A stretch of DNA of 48,103 bases, from NCBI GenBank assembly GCA_015654595.1, contig JAATGQ010000175.1, positions 1 through 48,103 of the forward strand, read 5' to 3'. The notes under the pieces were generated by a model, which saw nothing but the letters and a program-made list of their open reading frames with translations, had not been told where the DNA came from and did no database searches. A program made the translations under genes and the position numbers. Positions 16,915 through 24,512 of this stretch are shown here, in pieces. The DNA is from Chitinophagales bacterium (GTDB lineage Bacteria; Bacteroidota; Bacteroidia; Chitinophagales; Chitinophagaceae). Every line of letters begins with the position of its first letter. The first letter of the stretch is position 1.

Positions 16915-17009
16915 GGATATTGGATCGGAACTTTTTCATAGAATATAGGCTGAGGTTTTCATAGGAACCTGGATAGCGTCGGACATTGGATTTTGCTGCT
17001 ACTAACAGC
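16915..17009 (+). repeat. Degenerate third copy (C) of the structured element
   Basis: GGATATTGGAT (16915-16925) corresponds to the start of copy B's interior. TTTCATAGAATAT (16934-16946) is identical to B at 17099-17111. CTGGATAGCGTC followed by GGACATTGGAT (16969-16991) corresponds to the B core. A P3-like hairpin GCTG-CTACTAA-CAGC (16995-17009) follows in the expected place. The P1 arms are missing, so this looks like a decayed or truncated copy. Confidence 0.45.
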
Positions 17010-17067
17010 GTACAAGATGCATTTAGGGGCTAGTCATCTATAGGATATCTGGACCGGTTAAGCTAAA

Positions 17068-17229
17068 GTAAGTTGATTGACATTGGACTTTGCGTGGATT
17101 TCATAGAATATTGACTAAGTTCTGGACGGTTTCTTGGGACATTGGACGGTCTGAGGCTGCTAATCCTCGTCAATCAACTTGTAACAAAATTAGATGTGAA
17201 TAAGTCTGTGGACAAGAGCAGAATTGCCC
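17068..17229 (+). ncRNA. Predicted structured RNA element, copy B
   Basis: P1 pairs AAGTTGATTGA (17070-17080) with TCAATCAACTT (17170-17180), with two extra G-U pairs outside. P2 pairs GGACTT (17085-17090) with AAGTTC (17117-17122) around 26 nt. Compared with copy A, one T-A pair has become C-G and two G-U/G-C pairs are exchanged. The core is TGGACGGT (17123-17130), GGGACATT (17136-17143) and GACGGT (17145-17150). P3 is GAGG-CTGCTAAT-CCTC (17153-17168), with a sequence unlike P3 of copy A but in the same 19-nt slot. The block GACAAGAGCAGAATTGCCC ends the element at 17229. It precedes a regulator-aminotransferase-photolyase operon. Confidence 0.6.
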
Positions 17230-17480
17230 GATTTTAGTTTTTCGGTTTTTACTGCCTCTTTCGTAACTTAACTAGATTTTCTTACGTATAATTTCTTCTT
17301 TATATTCGAAAAAAAACAGCTTATCTTCGTACAAACGCGAACCCTGGTTATCGGGGTTTCGTATATTCCGAAGCAAAGTTGTTGCGTAAAATTTCTATAG
17401 TAAGTTTTGCAATTTTTGTTTCAATTTGCAGAATGTTCGGCAGTGTAATCCAGCTGCCGTTTGTAAAATTCTAAATTCGT

Positions 17481-18152
17481 ATGAAAAGACCAGAGCTCAA
17501 TCAGGCAATAAAGGTGGCAATTGCGGACGACCATGCCCTTTTCAGAGCGGGCGTAAAGACGGCCCTGGCCGTTAAAAAAGACGTCGAACTCATTGCTGAG
17601 GCAGACAACGGCATGCAATTGCTGAATCTTTTAAAACATGTTGAGCCCGACGTTATCCTGCTGGATATTCAGATGCCTATCATGGATGGTATTCAGACTC
17701 TTCCCGAAATCAGAAAGGATCATCCCCACGTAAAGGTCATTATCCTGTCGATGCACAATGACCATTCTATGATTTCCAAGCTGATGGAGATCGGCGCCAA
17801 TTCTTATCTGACCAAGAACTCGGATTCCGAAACGATCTACCAGGCCATCAAGACTTGTTACGAGCAGGAATTTTTCTTCAACGAATTGACCAATAAAGCT
17901 TTATTAACGGGTCTGCGTACTAAGAGGCCCGAAGTCGGCGCTCCGCAGGATGCCAATCTGACCGAGAAAGAGCTGACCGTGCTCAAATTGATGTGCGAAG
18001 AAAAGACCACCAAGGAGATTGCGGATATCGTTGATATCAGCCCCCGAACGGTTGAAGCGATCCGGGATAAGTTAAAGACAAAGACGGGCGCAAAGTCAAT
18101 GGCTGGTTTGGTTATGTATGCGGTAAAAAATGGGATTATCGAACAGCAGTAA
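17481..18152 (+). CDS. NarL/FixJ-type response regulator, orphan
   Basis: The 223-residue regulator has receiver residues D16/D17, phosphoacceptor D62 (VILLDIQMP), S90 in the threonine position and K112. The LuxR-type helix-turn-helix is near 157-219 ([51 protein letters not shown]). No kinase gene is adjacent. It is the paralogue of the regulator at 16120 and has element B upstream. Its 3' end overlaps the next gene by 23 bp, so it is the first gene of an operon with the aminotransferase and photolyase genes. Confidence 0.92.
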   Translation: MKRPELNQAIKVAIADDHALFRAGVKTALAVKKDVELIAEADNGMQLLNLLKHVEPDVILLDIQMPIMDGIQTLPEIRKDHPHVKVIILSMHNDHSMISKLMEIGANSYLTKNSDSETIYQAIKTCYEQEFFFNELTNKALLTGLRTKRPEVGAPQDANLTEKELTVLKLMCEEKTTKEIADIVDISPRTVEAIRDKLKTKTGAKSMAGLVMYAVKNGIIEQQ

Positions 18153-18999
18153 AGAGACTGCTCAGCTTATAAATTTTAACGGCATCCTTATTCCGGAGGC
18201 TCATTGCGTTGTTTCCGCCAACAATCGGGGCTTTCGCTATGGCGATGGACTCTTTGAAACCCTTTTGGTGGAAGAAGGGGATATCCAGCTCCGGGAACTC
18301 CATTTCGACCGGCTGTTGCACGGCATGCAAGTCCTTGGCTTTACTATTGCTCCCGCTTTTAAGATGAAGTTACAGGAAGAGATACTGGCTCTTTGCCAGG
18401 CTAACGGACACGAAACTGCCAGGGTCAGGGTGATGGTCTTTAGAGGAGACGGCTTTTTGTTTGATCCCGCAGATCCACAATCCAATTATATCATTCAGAC
18501 AGCAGCCCTGGCGAAAAGCGGCCAGGAGCTGGATGAAACCGGGCTCACACTTGGGGTTTTTCCGGACGGCCGCAAGTCCTGCGATATTTTTTCTTCTTTA
18601 AAGTCGAACAGCTGTCTTATTTATACCATGGCTGCCCAATATGCCCGGCAGCAAGGGATAGATGACTGTCTTGTATTGAATACGGATGGGAGGCTGGCAG
18701 ACTCTACGATGGCCAACTTTTTTTATATCCGGTCCGGGGAGATCGTCACGCCGCCTTTGACCGAGGGCCCCATTTCGGGTGTCATGCGTCGATATCTGCT
18801 GGAGCTTTTGCCTTCGCTTGGTTATACCGTCCATGAACGTCCGGTTGGGATCGATGATCTTTACCAGGCGGACGAGGTTTTCCTGACCAATGCGATAAGG
18901 GGTATCCGATGGGTCCGGTCTTTGCACCATGTAGCCTATTCCAATAAAGAGGCAGCGGGTATTGTCAGGCATTTTCATTTGTCAAGAACGCAGAGATGA
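18130..18999 (+). CDS. Class IV aminotransferase (PabC/IlvE-like)
   Basis: This 289-residue PLP enzyme is of fold type IV: branched-chain aminotransferase or 4-amino-4-deoxychorismate lyase. Visible motifs are NRGFRYGDGLFETL (32-45), the PLP lysine K158 in FSSLKSNSCLIYTMA, and the phosphate-binding region TEGPISGVMRRYLLEL. The usual glutamate before the -N-F motif is an aspartate here (RLADSTMANFF). The compact length and folate genes elsewhere in the window favour a lyase role in p-aminobenzoate synthesis, but substrate class is not decided. The start ATG overlaps the regulator end. The stop overlaps the photolyase start as ATGA. Confidence 0.82.
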   Translation: MGLSNSSKETAQLINFNGILIPEAHCVVSANNRGFRYGDGLFETLLVEEGDIQLRELHFDRLLHGMQVLGFTIAPAFKMKLQEEILALCQANGHETARVRVMVFRGDGFLFDPADPQSNYIIQTAALAKSGQELDETGLTLGVFPDGRKSCDIFSSLKSNSCLIYTMAAQYARQQGIDDCLVLNTDGRLADSTMANFFYIRSGEIVTPPLTEGPISGVMRRYLLELLPSLGYTVHERPVGIDDLYQADEVFLTNAIRGIRWVRSLHHVAYSNKEAAGIVRHFHLSRTQR

Positions 19000-20309
19000 A
19001 AAAAAAGGCAGCGATTTTTTGGTTCCGCAGGGATCTGCGTTTAGAGGATAATGCGGGTCTTTATCATGCACTGAAAGGACCGGACCCTGTATTGCCATTG
19101 TTTATTTTTGACAGGGAGATTCTTGACCAGCTGGAGAATAGGACGGACCGGCGAGTTGAGTTTATTTATACGGTCATCCTGGAAATGCAGGAAAAGCTCG
19201 TTCAGATGGGATCAGGCTTGGAAATACAGTATGGATACCCGATCGACGTTTTCAAAAAGCTGCTGGATCAGCACGATATTACCGCTGTCTTTACCAATAC
19301 AGATTATGAGCCCTATGCAACGGAGAGAGATACTGCTGTAAAGAATCTATTGTCGGAAAAAAAGATCGCTTTCCACTCCTATAAGGATCAGGTCATTTTT
19401 GAAAAGGGAGAGGTGTTGAAGGATGACGGCAAACCATATACCGTCTTTACTCCTTACAGCAGGAAGTGGAAGGCGCAGGTAGATAAATTTTATTTATATT
19501 CTTATCCTGTAAAAAAGTATTGGCATAATTTCTTTCAATGGAAGTCTAAAGCAATTCTTGCTCTTGCGTCGATGGGCTTCAAAGCAACCGGGGAGCCGTT
19601 CCCTTCTTCTTCTATCCGGCCCACGCTTTTAAAAAAATATGCGGATCAACGGGATCTGCCTGGGATAGAGGGTACCAGCAGGCTGGGCGTTCACCTTCGG
19701 TTTGGTACGATCAGCATTCGGGTGCTGGCCAGAATGGCGGCTGCCGCAAGCGATGTTTTTTTAGGCGAGTTGATATGGCGTGATTTTTACCAGATGATCC
19801 TTTGGCATTTTCCGCATGTGGGTAATGGGAAGGCTTTCAAGCCGGCTTATGATCATATTCGCTGGCGGAACAACGAGCAGGAGTTTGAAAAATGGTGTAA
19901 AGGCGAGACGGGTTATCCTATCGTGGATGCGGGGATGAGGGAGTTGAATACGACAGGATTTATGCATAATCGCGTCCGGATGATCACAGCATCATTCCTT
20001 GCCAAGCATTTGTTGATCGACTGGCGATGGGGAGAGGCTTATTTTGCGGAAAAGCTGCTGGATTATGACCTGGCGGCTAATAATGGGGGATGGCAATGGG
20101 CCGCGGGCAGCGGTTGTGACGCAGCGCCCTATTTCAGGGTGTTTAATCCGACCTTACAGACACAACGCTTCGATCCGACCTTTCAATATATCAGAAAGTG
20201 GGTGCCCGAATGGGAGGAATTGAATTATCCTTCTCCTATGGTCAGCCATGAAAACGCCCGCAAAAGAGCCCTTGAAGTCTATAGCAAGGCGGTAAAAGAA
20301 AATAAGTAA
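18996..20309 (+). CDS. phrB: Deoxyribodipyrimidine photolyase
   Basis: This 437-residue protein of the photolyase/cryptochrome family repairs UV-induced cyclobutane dimers using FADH2 and blue light. The N-terminal alpha/beta domain (FWFRRDLRLEDNAGL, PLFIFD) binds an antenna chromophore. The C-terminal FAD domain shows SRLGVHLRFGTIS, GELIWRDFYQMIL, VDAGMRELNTTGFMHNRVRM and the NNGGWQWAAGSGCDAAPYFRVFNP signature of class I CPD photolyases. It is translationally coupled to the aminotransferase gene. If the antenna is a folate, a PabC-like neighbour would make sense. That link is an inference. Confidence 0.94.
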   Translation: MKKKAAIFWFRRDLRLEDNAGLYHALKGPDPVLPLFIFDREILDQLENRTDRRVEFIYTVILEMQEKLVQMGSGLEIQYGYPIDVFKKLLDQHDITAVFTNTDYEPYATERDTAVKNLLSEKKIAFHSYKDQVIFEKGEVLKDDGKPYTVFTPYSRKWKAQVDKFYLYSYPVKKYWHNFFQWKSKAILALASMGFKATGEPFPSSSIRPTLLKKYADQRDLPGIEGTSRLGVHLRFGTISIRVLARMAAAASDVFLGELIWRDFYQMILWHFPHVGNGKAFKPAYDHIRWRNNEQEFEKWCKGETGYPIVDAGMRELNTTGFMHNRVRMITASFLAKHLLIDWRWGEAYFAEKLLDYDLAANNGGWQWAAGSGCDAAPYFRVFNPTLQTQRFDPTFQYIRKWVPEWEELNYPSPMVSHENARKRALEVYSKAVKENK

Positions 20310-20312
20310 ATT

Positions 20313-21149
20313 TTAGTGAACGATAGCCAATGGCTCCAGTACCTCTTCGGTCCTGGCGTTTTGCTGCGCCCAGGTTTTGCGCAGGATCTGAATGGCTTTT
20401 TCTCCATCGGTTCCCAGCGAAAGGGAGAAGTCGTTTACATAAAGATCGATGTGCTGCCGCATCACTTTTTCATCCATTTCCTGCGCATGGCCCTTGACGT
20501 ATTCCGGGAGTTCGGGGTAGTGCCTGAATGCGTATTCGAGGCTTTTACGGATAAGCGTATTTACTTTTACGGAAAGTTCGGCTCCAAGCGACTGACGAAG
20601 GATGATTCCGCCAAGGGGAATGGGCACGCCTGTCTGTTTCTCCCAGAAATCGCCGAGATCCATCAGTTTTGTAAGCCCTTTCAACTGGTAGGTGAACCGG
20701 TTCTCGTGTATGATCACTCCGCAATCGACTTCGCCGGAAAGAACGGCGTCTTCGATCTCCGAAAAGACCATGAATTTTTTATTCTGAGCTTCCGGGAAGG
20801 CCAGAGAGAAGAGCAGATGGGCGGTGGTCTGCTGGCCGGGGATGGCTATCGTACATTGATTGATGCGGGAAAGCTCTATCGGCTGACGGGAAATGAGCAA
20901 GGGACCCACACCTTTTCCGAGAGCGCCGCCGGCATCGAGGAGTTGATAGCTGGAGAGTACCAGGGGAAGAACGCCATAGCTGATCTTTGACACGTCCAGC
21001 TTATCCTGCATCGCCCATTGGTTGAGTGTTTGAACGTCTTCCAGAACCACGTCGAAATCGAGTCCTTCCGTATCTATTTTTTTATTTACCAATGCATCGA
21101 AGATAAAGGTATCGTTTGGGCAGGGGCTAAATCCAAGTGTCAGTTTCAT
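20313..21149 (-). CDS. mqnD: 1,4-dihydroxy-6-naphthoate synthase
   Basis: MqnD converts cyclic dehypoxanthinylfutalosine to 1,4-dihydroxy-6-naphthoate in the futalosine route to menaquinone. The 278-residue protein has the periplasmic-binding-protein-like fold of the family, with the N-terminal signature GFSPCPNDTFIFDAL, SYGVLPLVLSSYQLLDAGGALG and IIHENRFTYQ, which carries the conserved histidine. It has no signal peptide, as expected for the cytosolic enzyme. It lies 10 bp downstream of mqnB on the same strand and converges on the photolyase gene with only 3 bp between stops. Confidence 0.95.
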   Translation of the reverse strand: MKLTLGFSPCPNDTFIFDALVNKKIDTEGLDFDVVLEDVQTLNQWAMQDKLDVSKISYGVLPLVLSSYQLLDAGGALGKGVGPLLISRQPIELSRINQCTIAIPGQQTTAHLLFSLAFPEAQNKKFMVFSEIEDAVLSGEVDCGVIIHENRFTYQLKGLTKLMDLGDFWEKQTGVPIPLGGIILRQSLGAELSVKVNTLIRKSLEYAFRHYPELPEYVKGHAQEMDEKVMRQHIDLYVNDFSLSLGTDGEKAIQILRKTWAQQNARTEEVLEPLAIVH

Positions 21150-21159
21150 TTGTACTGTT

Positions 21160-21858
21160 TTATGATAGTTTGAGGACGTTCTTATCTTTTCCCAAAAGTG
21201 TTTCCAGCAGCGGGATAAGTTTGGCGTTCAGGTTGGCGATCGAAGACCGGATATCCCATTGGGTCTTGTCTCTTATTCCCACTTTATTGGAAACAGCCCT
21301 GATCTGCAGGAAAGGAACATTTTCCTGCAGGCAAACATAGTGCAGGCTGGCGCCTTCCATACTTTCAACAATTGCCCCGGTATTTTGTTGATGCCACCGT
21401 ATTCTTTCGGCGCTGGTGGTTATCTCATTGACGGAGGAGGATAACACAATATCCAGGCAGGTCAGGTCCAAAAGTTCTTTGTATGGATTTACCAGTATGC
21501 CGGCGGTGTAGGGAGCTTTATCGGGGTCGGCGAATTTCATATCAAAAAGGGTCCTGAAGCTGTCCTTTTCCCAGACGCCAAGATCGCCGACGATCTCGCC
21601 GCCGACGGCGACAACGTCTCCGAGTGGTCTGTTGGTAAAGGTGCCTGCTATGCCGGCCTGGATAATAAGATCGGGTTTCCGTAAACCGATCTGGTGGGTC
21701 AGCGCCCAGGTGGCTGCCATTCCTCCTACACCGGTTATAAGGACCGTTATCCGGTCCTCCTGGTCCTTCCGACCGGGGAGTGGGTTGTCAATACCGGCCA
21801 GATGATCCATAGTAGGTTGAATCTCAAATGTTGTGGCGGCTGTCAGCAGGATATACAT
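21160..21858 (-). CDS. mqnB: Futalosine hydrolase
   Basis: MqnB releases hypoxanthine from futalosine, the step feeding dehypoxanthinylfutalosine into menaquinone synthesis. The 232-residue protein belongs to the nucleoside phosphorylase/MTAN family, with ITGVGGMAATWAL, IQAGIAGTF, the SMEGASLHYVCLQ motif with its ribose-binding Glu, and IRAVSNKVGIRD. Pairing with mqnD makes futalosine the substrate rather than methylthioadenosine. A -7-like box GATATTTG ends 4 nt before the ATG, so the mRNA may be almost leaderless. Confidence 0.93.
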   Translation of the reverse strand: MYILLTAATTFEIQPTMDHLAGIDNPLPGRKDQEDRITVLITGVGGMAATWALTHQIGLRKPDLIIQAGIAGTFTNRPLGDVVAVGGEIVGDLGVWEKDSFRTLFDMKFADPDKAPYTAGILVNPYKELLDLTCLDIVLSSSVNEITTSAERIRWHQQNTGAIVESMEGASLHYVCLQENVPFLQIRAVSNKVGIRDKTQWDIRSSIANLNAKLIPLLETLLGKDKNVLKLS

Positions 21859-21862
21859 GGCA

Positions 21863-21893
21863 CAAATATCCGGTATTAACAGTGTAATACCAA
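21863..21893 (-). promoter_or_regulatory. Promoter abutting the mqnB start codon
   Basis: On the minus strand GATATTTG (21863-21870, one mismatch to TAnnTTTG) lies 20 bp from a TTG -33 box (21891-21893) and only 4 nt before the mqnB ATG. A perfect -7 box on the plus strand, TACCTTTG (21899-21906), lies back to back with it and could serve the queD operon. Confidence 0.5.
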
Positions 21894-21906
21894 TGTATTA
21901 CCTTTG

Positions 21907-22012
21907 CGGAAATTTGCAAGCGGGCGTCAGCCCGCCCGAAAACCCATCATTTAGCAGTACATCGGGGATGGGGGAGTTTTCGGCTCACATATCCCGGTGT
22001 ACAATTTTGTGT
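21907..22012 (+). promoter_or_regulatory. Structured leader of the queD-queD-folE operon
   Basis: Starting just after a plus-strand -7 box, the leader holds a perfect hairpin GCGGGC-GTCA-GCCCGC (21920-21935). A second hairpin has CCGAAAAC (21936-21943) pairing with GTTTTCGG (21976-21983), continued inward past a 4-nt bulge by CCATC/GATGG (21944-21948 with 21967-21971). No preQ1 or other known riboswitch consensus was recognised. The leader of about 100 nt contrasts with the near-leaderless genes nearby. Confidence 0.45.
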
Positions 22013-22423
22013 ATGGTGTATCTGACACGCCTGGAGCATTTTAATGCGGCTCATAAGCTATATAATCCAGGCTGGAGTATGGAAAAGAACGAAGCCGTCT
22101 TTGGAAAGTGCGCTAATGCCAACTGGCATGGGCATAACTATGAGTTGTATGTGACGATCAAGGGCGATCCTGATCCCGAGACCGGCTTTTTATTTGATGT
22201 AAAGAAGCTCAGCCAGATCATTAAAGATGAGGTGATTGAAAAGGTCGATCACAAGAACCTCAATCTGGATGTGGACTTTCTGCAGGGCAAAATGTGTTCG
22301 ACGGAAAACCTGGCGATCGGGATCTGGCAGCAGTTGATCCCGCATTTGCCGTCTCCAATCAAATTGCATTGCATCAAGCTTTATGAGACGCCGAGGATAT
22401 ACGTTGAGTACTTTGGCGACTAA
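22013..22423 (+). CDS. queD: 6-pyruvoyltetrahydropterin synthase/QueD family protein 1
   Basis: The 136-residue enzyme is of the PTPS/QueD fold and acts on 7,8-dihydroneopterin triphosphate. Zinc ligands are H14 of FNAAHKL and the two His of WHGHNY, and the nucleophilic Cys is in FGKCANANWHGH. Cys is five residues from the HGH motif, the spacing of PTPS rather than of E. coli QueD (three). The Asp-His pair is in DHKNLNLD, and the C-terminal Glu in ETPRIYVEY. The ATG at 22013 is chosen because MVYLTRLEHFNAAH is the family start; earlier in-frame ATGs would translate the structured leader. A paralogue and folE follow at about 20-bp gaps. queE at 42178 makes 7-deazaguanine synthesis one likely use. 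Confidence 0.85.
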   Translation: MVYLTRLEHFNAAHKLYNPGWSMEKNEAVFGKCANANWHGHNYELYVTIKGDPDPETGFLFDVKKLSQIIKDEVIEKVDHKNLNLDVDFLQGKMCSTENLAIGIWQQLIPHLPSPIKLHCIKLYETPRIYVEYFGD

Positions 22424-22444
22424 GGGCGTTTAAAAAATTAACCA

Positions 22445-22870
22445 ATGTCTGTGAGCGAAAAAAAAGTGGCCGTTTTCCGCAGGGAGCATTTTAATGCCGC
22501 GCATCGTCTTTTCAATCCTGCGTGGGATGATGCAAAGAATGCGTCGGTGTTTGGGAAATGCAGCAATCCTCATTACCACGGGCATAATTATGAGCTGGTC
22601 GTAAAAGTGACCGGGGTTCCGGATCCCCAGACGGGTTATGTGATGGACATGAAGGTGTTGTCGAAGATAACGGAAGAAGAGGTGTTGGATCGATTTGATC
22701 ATAAGAATCTGAACCTGGATACGGAATATTTCAGGGACGTCAATCCTACTGCGGAACATATTGCTATTGTAATATATGATCTGCTTAGGAAAAGGATTGA
22801 TCCTGAACTTGATCTGCAGATCAGATTATATGAAACGGAGCGGAATTTTGTCGAATACCCCGCTGTGTAA
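22445..22870 (+). CDS. 6-pyruvoyltetrahydropterin synthase/QueD family protein 2
   Basis: The 141-residue protein is a diverged tandem paralogue of the preceding gene. It keeps all catalytic features: [25 protein letters not shown] (Cys with C-x5-HGH spacing), FDHKNLNLD and [10 protein letters not shown]. The start is 21 bp after the first copy and its stop is 20 bp before folE. One copy may serve queuosine and the other a tetrahydrobiopterin-like or folate-side product. Sequence alone does not tell which. Confidence 0.85.
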   Translation: MSVSEKKVAVFRREHFNAAHRLFNPAWDDAKNASVFGKCSNPHYHGHNYELVVKVTGVPDPQTGYVMDMKVLSKITEEEVLDRFDHKNLNLDTEYFRDVNPTAEHIAIVIYDLLRKRIDPELDLQIRLYETERNFVEYPAV

Positions 22871-22890
22871 TAAACCGAAATACAGAAGCT

Positions 22891-23487
22891 ATGGCTTATA
22901 CGAAGATTGAACAATATGATGAGTCGATAACAGCGGCATTGACAGAGAATTATAAGGAGTCTCTCGATCTGCTTGGAGAAGATGCATCGAGAGAAGGGTT
23001 GATCAAGACCCCGGAAAGGGTGGCAAAGGCAATGCAATTCCTTACGCAGGGATATAACCAGGATGCACATGCTATTTTAAATTCTGCTAAGTTTCATGAA
23101 GATGTCAGCGAGATGATCCTTGTAAAGGATATCGAACTGTATAGTCTTTGCGAGCATCATATGCTGCCCTTTTTTGGCAAGGCGCATGTGGCTTATATTC
23201 CTAATGGCTGGATCACCGGTTTGAGTAAGATTGCCCGTGTGGTGGACGTATATGCCCGGCGGCTGCAGGTTCAGGAAAGGATGACCACTCAGATCCTGCA
23301 TGCTATAAAGGAAACACTTAATCCATTGGGTGTTGCCGTTGTCATCGAAGCGTCTCATCTGTGTATGATGATGAGAGGTGTGCAAAAACAAAATTCAGTT
23401 ACGACGACCTCTGCGTTCTGGGGTGAATTTGAAAAGAACGAGACGCGTAGTGAGTTTACCAAGTTAATATCTTCCAATCTCCATTAA
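22891..23487 (+). CDS. folE: GTP cyclohydrolase I
   Basis: FolE converts GTP to 7,8-dihydroneopterin triphosphate, the shared precursor of folate, biopterin and 7-deazaguanines and the substrate of the two PTPS/QueD proteins encoded just upstream. The 198-residue protein shows the Zn site Cys and His in LCEHHMLPF and the second Cys in [32 protein letters not shown] and the N-terminal TPERVAKAM are standard family motifs. It is the last gene of the three-gene unit. Confidence 0.96.
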   Translation: MAYTKIEQYDESITAALTENYKESLDLLGEDASREGLIKTPERVAKAMQFLTQGYNQDAHAILNSAKFHEDVSEMILVKDIELYSLCEHHMLPFFGKAHVAYIPNGWITGLSKIARVVDVYARRLQVQERMTTQILHAIKETLNPLGVAVVIEASHLCMMMRGVQKQNSVTTTSAFWGEFEKNETRSEFTKLISSNLH

Positions 23488-23621
23488 AAGGGATGTTACG
23501 GTCATTGCCAGAGGCAAAGATTTTCTTTGTTGAATCGGACCTTTGTGGCATATTTGCTTTAATCAAGCAAGCTATGGCCGGGCTGCCGGCTTGCTGGTGA
23601 ACACATTAAACCCGGATTAGT
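23488..23621. other. Spacer between folE and fabD with a hairpin
   Basis: The 134-bp spacer contains an inverted repeat AGCAAGC (23566-23572) and GCTTGCT (23589-23595) around a GC-rich interior. A near-consensus -7 box GACCTTTG lies at about 23539-23546. This suggests a separate promoter for fabD with a leader of about 70 nt holding one hairpin. There is no ORF. Confidence 0.4.
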
Positions 23622-24512
23622 ATGAAGCATGCGTTTGTTTTCCCAGGACAAGGATCTCAGTTCCCCGGTATGGGAAAAAGTCTTTATGAGAATAGCGCTT
23701 TTGCAAAAAAATTGTTCGAGCAGGCAAATGAGATCATCGGATTTCGCATATCTGATGTTATGTTTTCAGGGAGCGAAGAAGATCTTCGTCAAACAAAAGT
23801 GACCCAGCCCGCTATATTCCTTCATTCTGTAATTGCATTCAAGGGTATCGAGAACAATAAGCCTGATATGGTTGCCGGGCATTCGCTTGGTGAATTTTCT
23901 GCGCTGGTGGCTTGCGGAGTTCTCAGCTTTGAAGATGGTCTTCAACTGGTAGCTGCCCGTGCTCAGGCTATGCAAAAGGCTTGCGAGCTGCAGCCTTCTT
24001 CAATGGCCGCTGTCCTGGGGCTGGAAGATGAAAAAGTGGAAACGATCTGTGCGGAAGTACATCAGGAAACAGGAGAAGTAGTCGTACCTGCCAATTATAA
24101 TTGTCCTGGTCAGTTGGTGATCAGCGGCTCTGTAAAGGGAATCGAAGTCGCCTGTGAAAGACTTAAGGCGGCCGGCGCTAAAAGGGCAATGGTGCTGCCG
24201 GTAGGCGGCGCATTTCATTCGCCTTTTATGCTTGCTGCCCAGGAAGAATTACGCGGCGCTATTGAAAGAACCACCTTCTATAATCCGACCTGTTCTGTCT
24301 ACCAGAATGTCGTGGCAAAGGCGGTGGTTGCAAAAGATGAAATAAAGAAGAATCTGATCGATCAACTGACCGGTGCGGTTCGCTGGACCCAATCGATCAG
24401 ATCGATGATAACCGATGGGGCTTCTCATTTTACGGAGATCGGTCCTGGCAAAGTGTTGCAAGGGCTGATCCAGAAGATCGACAAGACTACCCAGGTAGAT
24501 GGGGTGAATTAA
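23622..24512 (+). CDS. fabD: Malonyl-CoA:ACP transacylase
   Basis: FabD transfers malonate from CoA to acyl carrier protein to supply fatty acid elongation. The 296-residue protein has the N-terminal FPGQGSQFPGMG, the nucleophile motif GHSLGEFSALVA with the active serine, the substrate arginine in AARAQAMQ, the GAFHSPFM motif with catalytic histidine, and a C-terminal EIGPGKVLQGLI. The 3' end overlaps the convergent acetyltransferase gene by 26 bp. fabH lies nearby on the other strand. Confidence 0.96.
   Translation: MKHAFVFPGQGSQFPGMGKSLYENSAFAKKLFEQANEIIGFRISDVMFSGSEEDLRQTKVTQPAIFLHSVIAFKGIENNKPDMVAGHSLGEFSALVACGVLSFEDGLQLVAARAQAMQKACELQPSSMAAVLGLEDEKVETICAEVHQETGEVVVPANYNCPGQLVISGSVKGIEVACERLKAAGAKRAMVLPVGGAFHSPFMLAAQEELRGAIERTTFYNPTCSVYQNVVAKAVVAKDEIKKNLIDQLTGAVRWTQSIRSMITDGASHFTEIGPGKVLQGLIQKIDKTTQVDGVN

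Larger units (their letters stand above)
16780..17480. other. Long intergenic region between the tandem regulators
   Basis: This 701-bp gap holds no credible gene. It contains the minus-facing terminator (16817-16870), degenerate element copy C (16915-17009), a further GGATATCTGGACC motif (17043-17055) and element B (17068-17229). About 250 bp of AT-rich sequence lead into the regulator at 17481, including an imperfect hairpin near 17336-17362. A possible -7 box TAAGTTTT at 17401 is weak. Confidence 0.6.

Noticed and set aside
15782..17180. Miniature inverted-repeat transposable element
   Set aside because: Similarity extends past the inverted repeats into the 19-nt tail, no target duplication is seen, and inner helices covary. 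Not excluded, but less likely.
21907..22012. preQ1 riboswitch before queD
   Set aside because: The small preQ1 pseudoknot pattern with its A-rich tail is not present.
21833..22012. N-terminal extension of the first QueD by 60 residues
   Set aside because: It would cover the mqnB start, both promoters and the structured leader, and has no family match.
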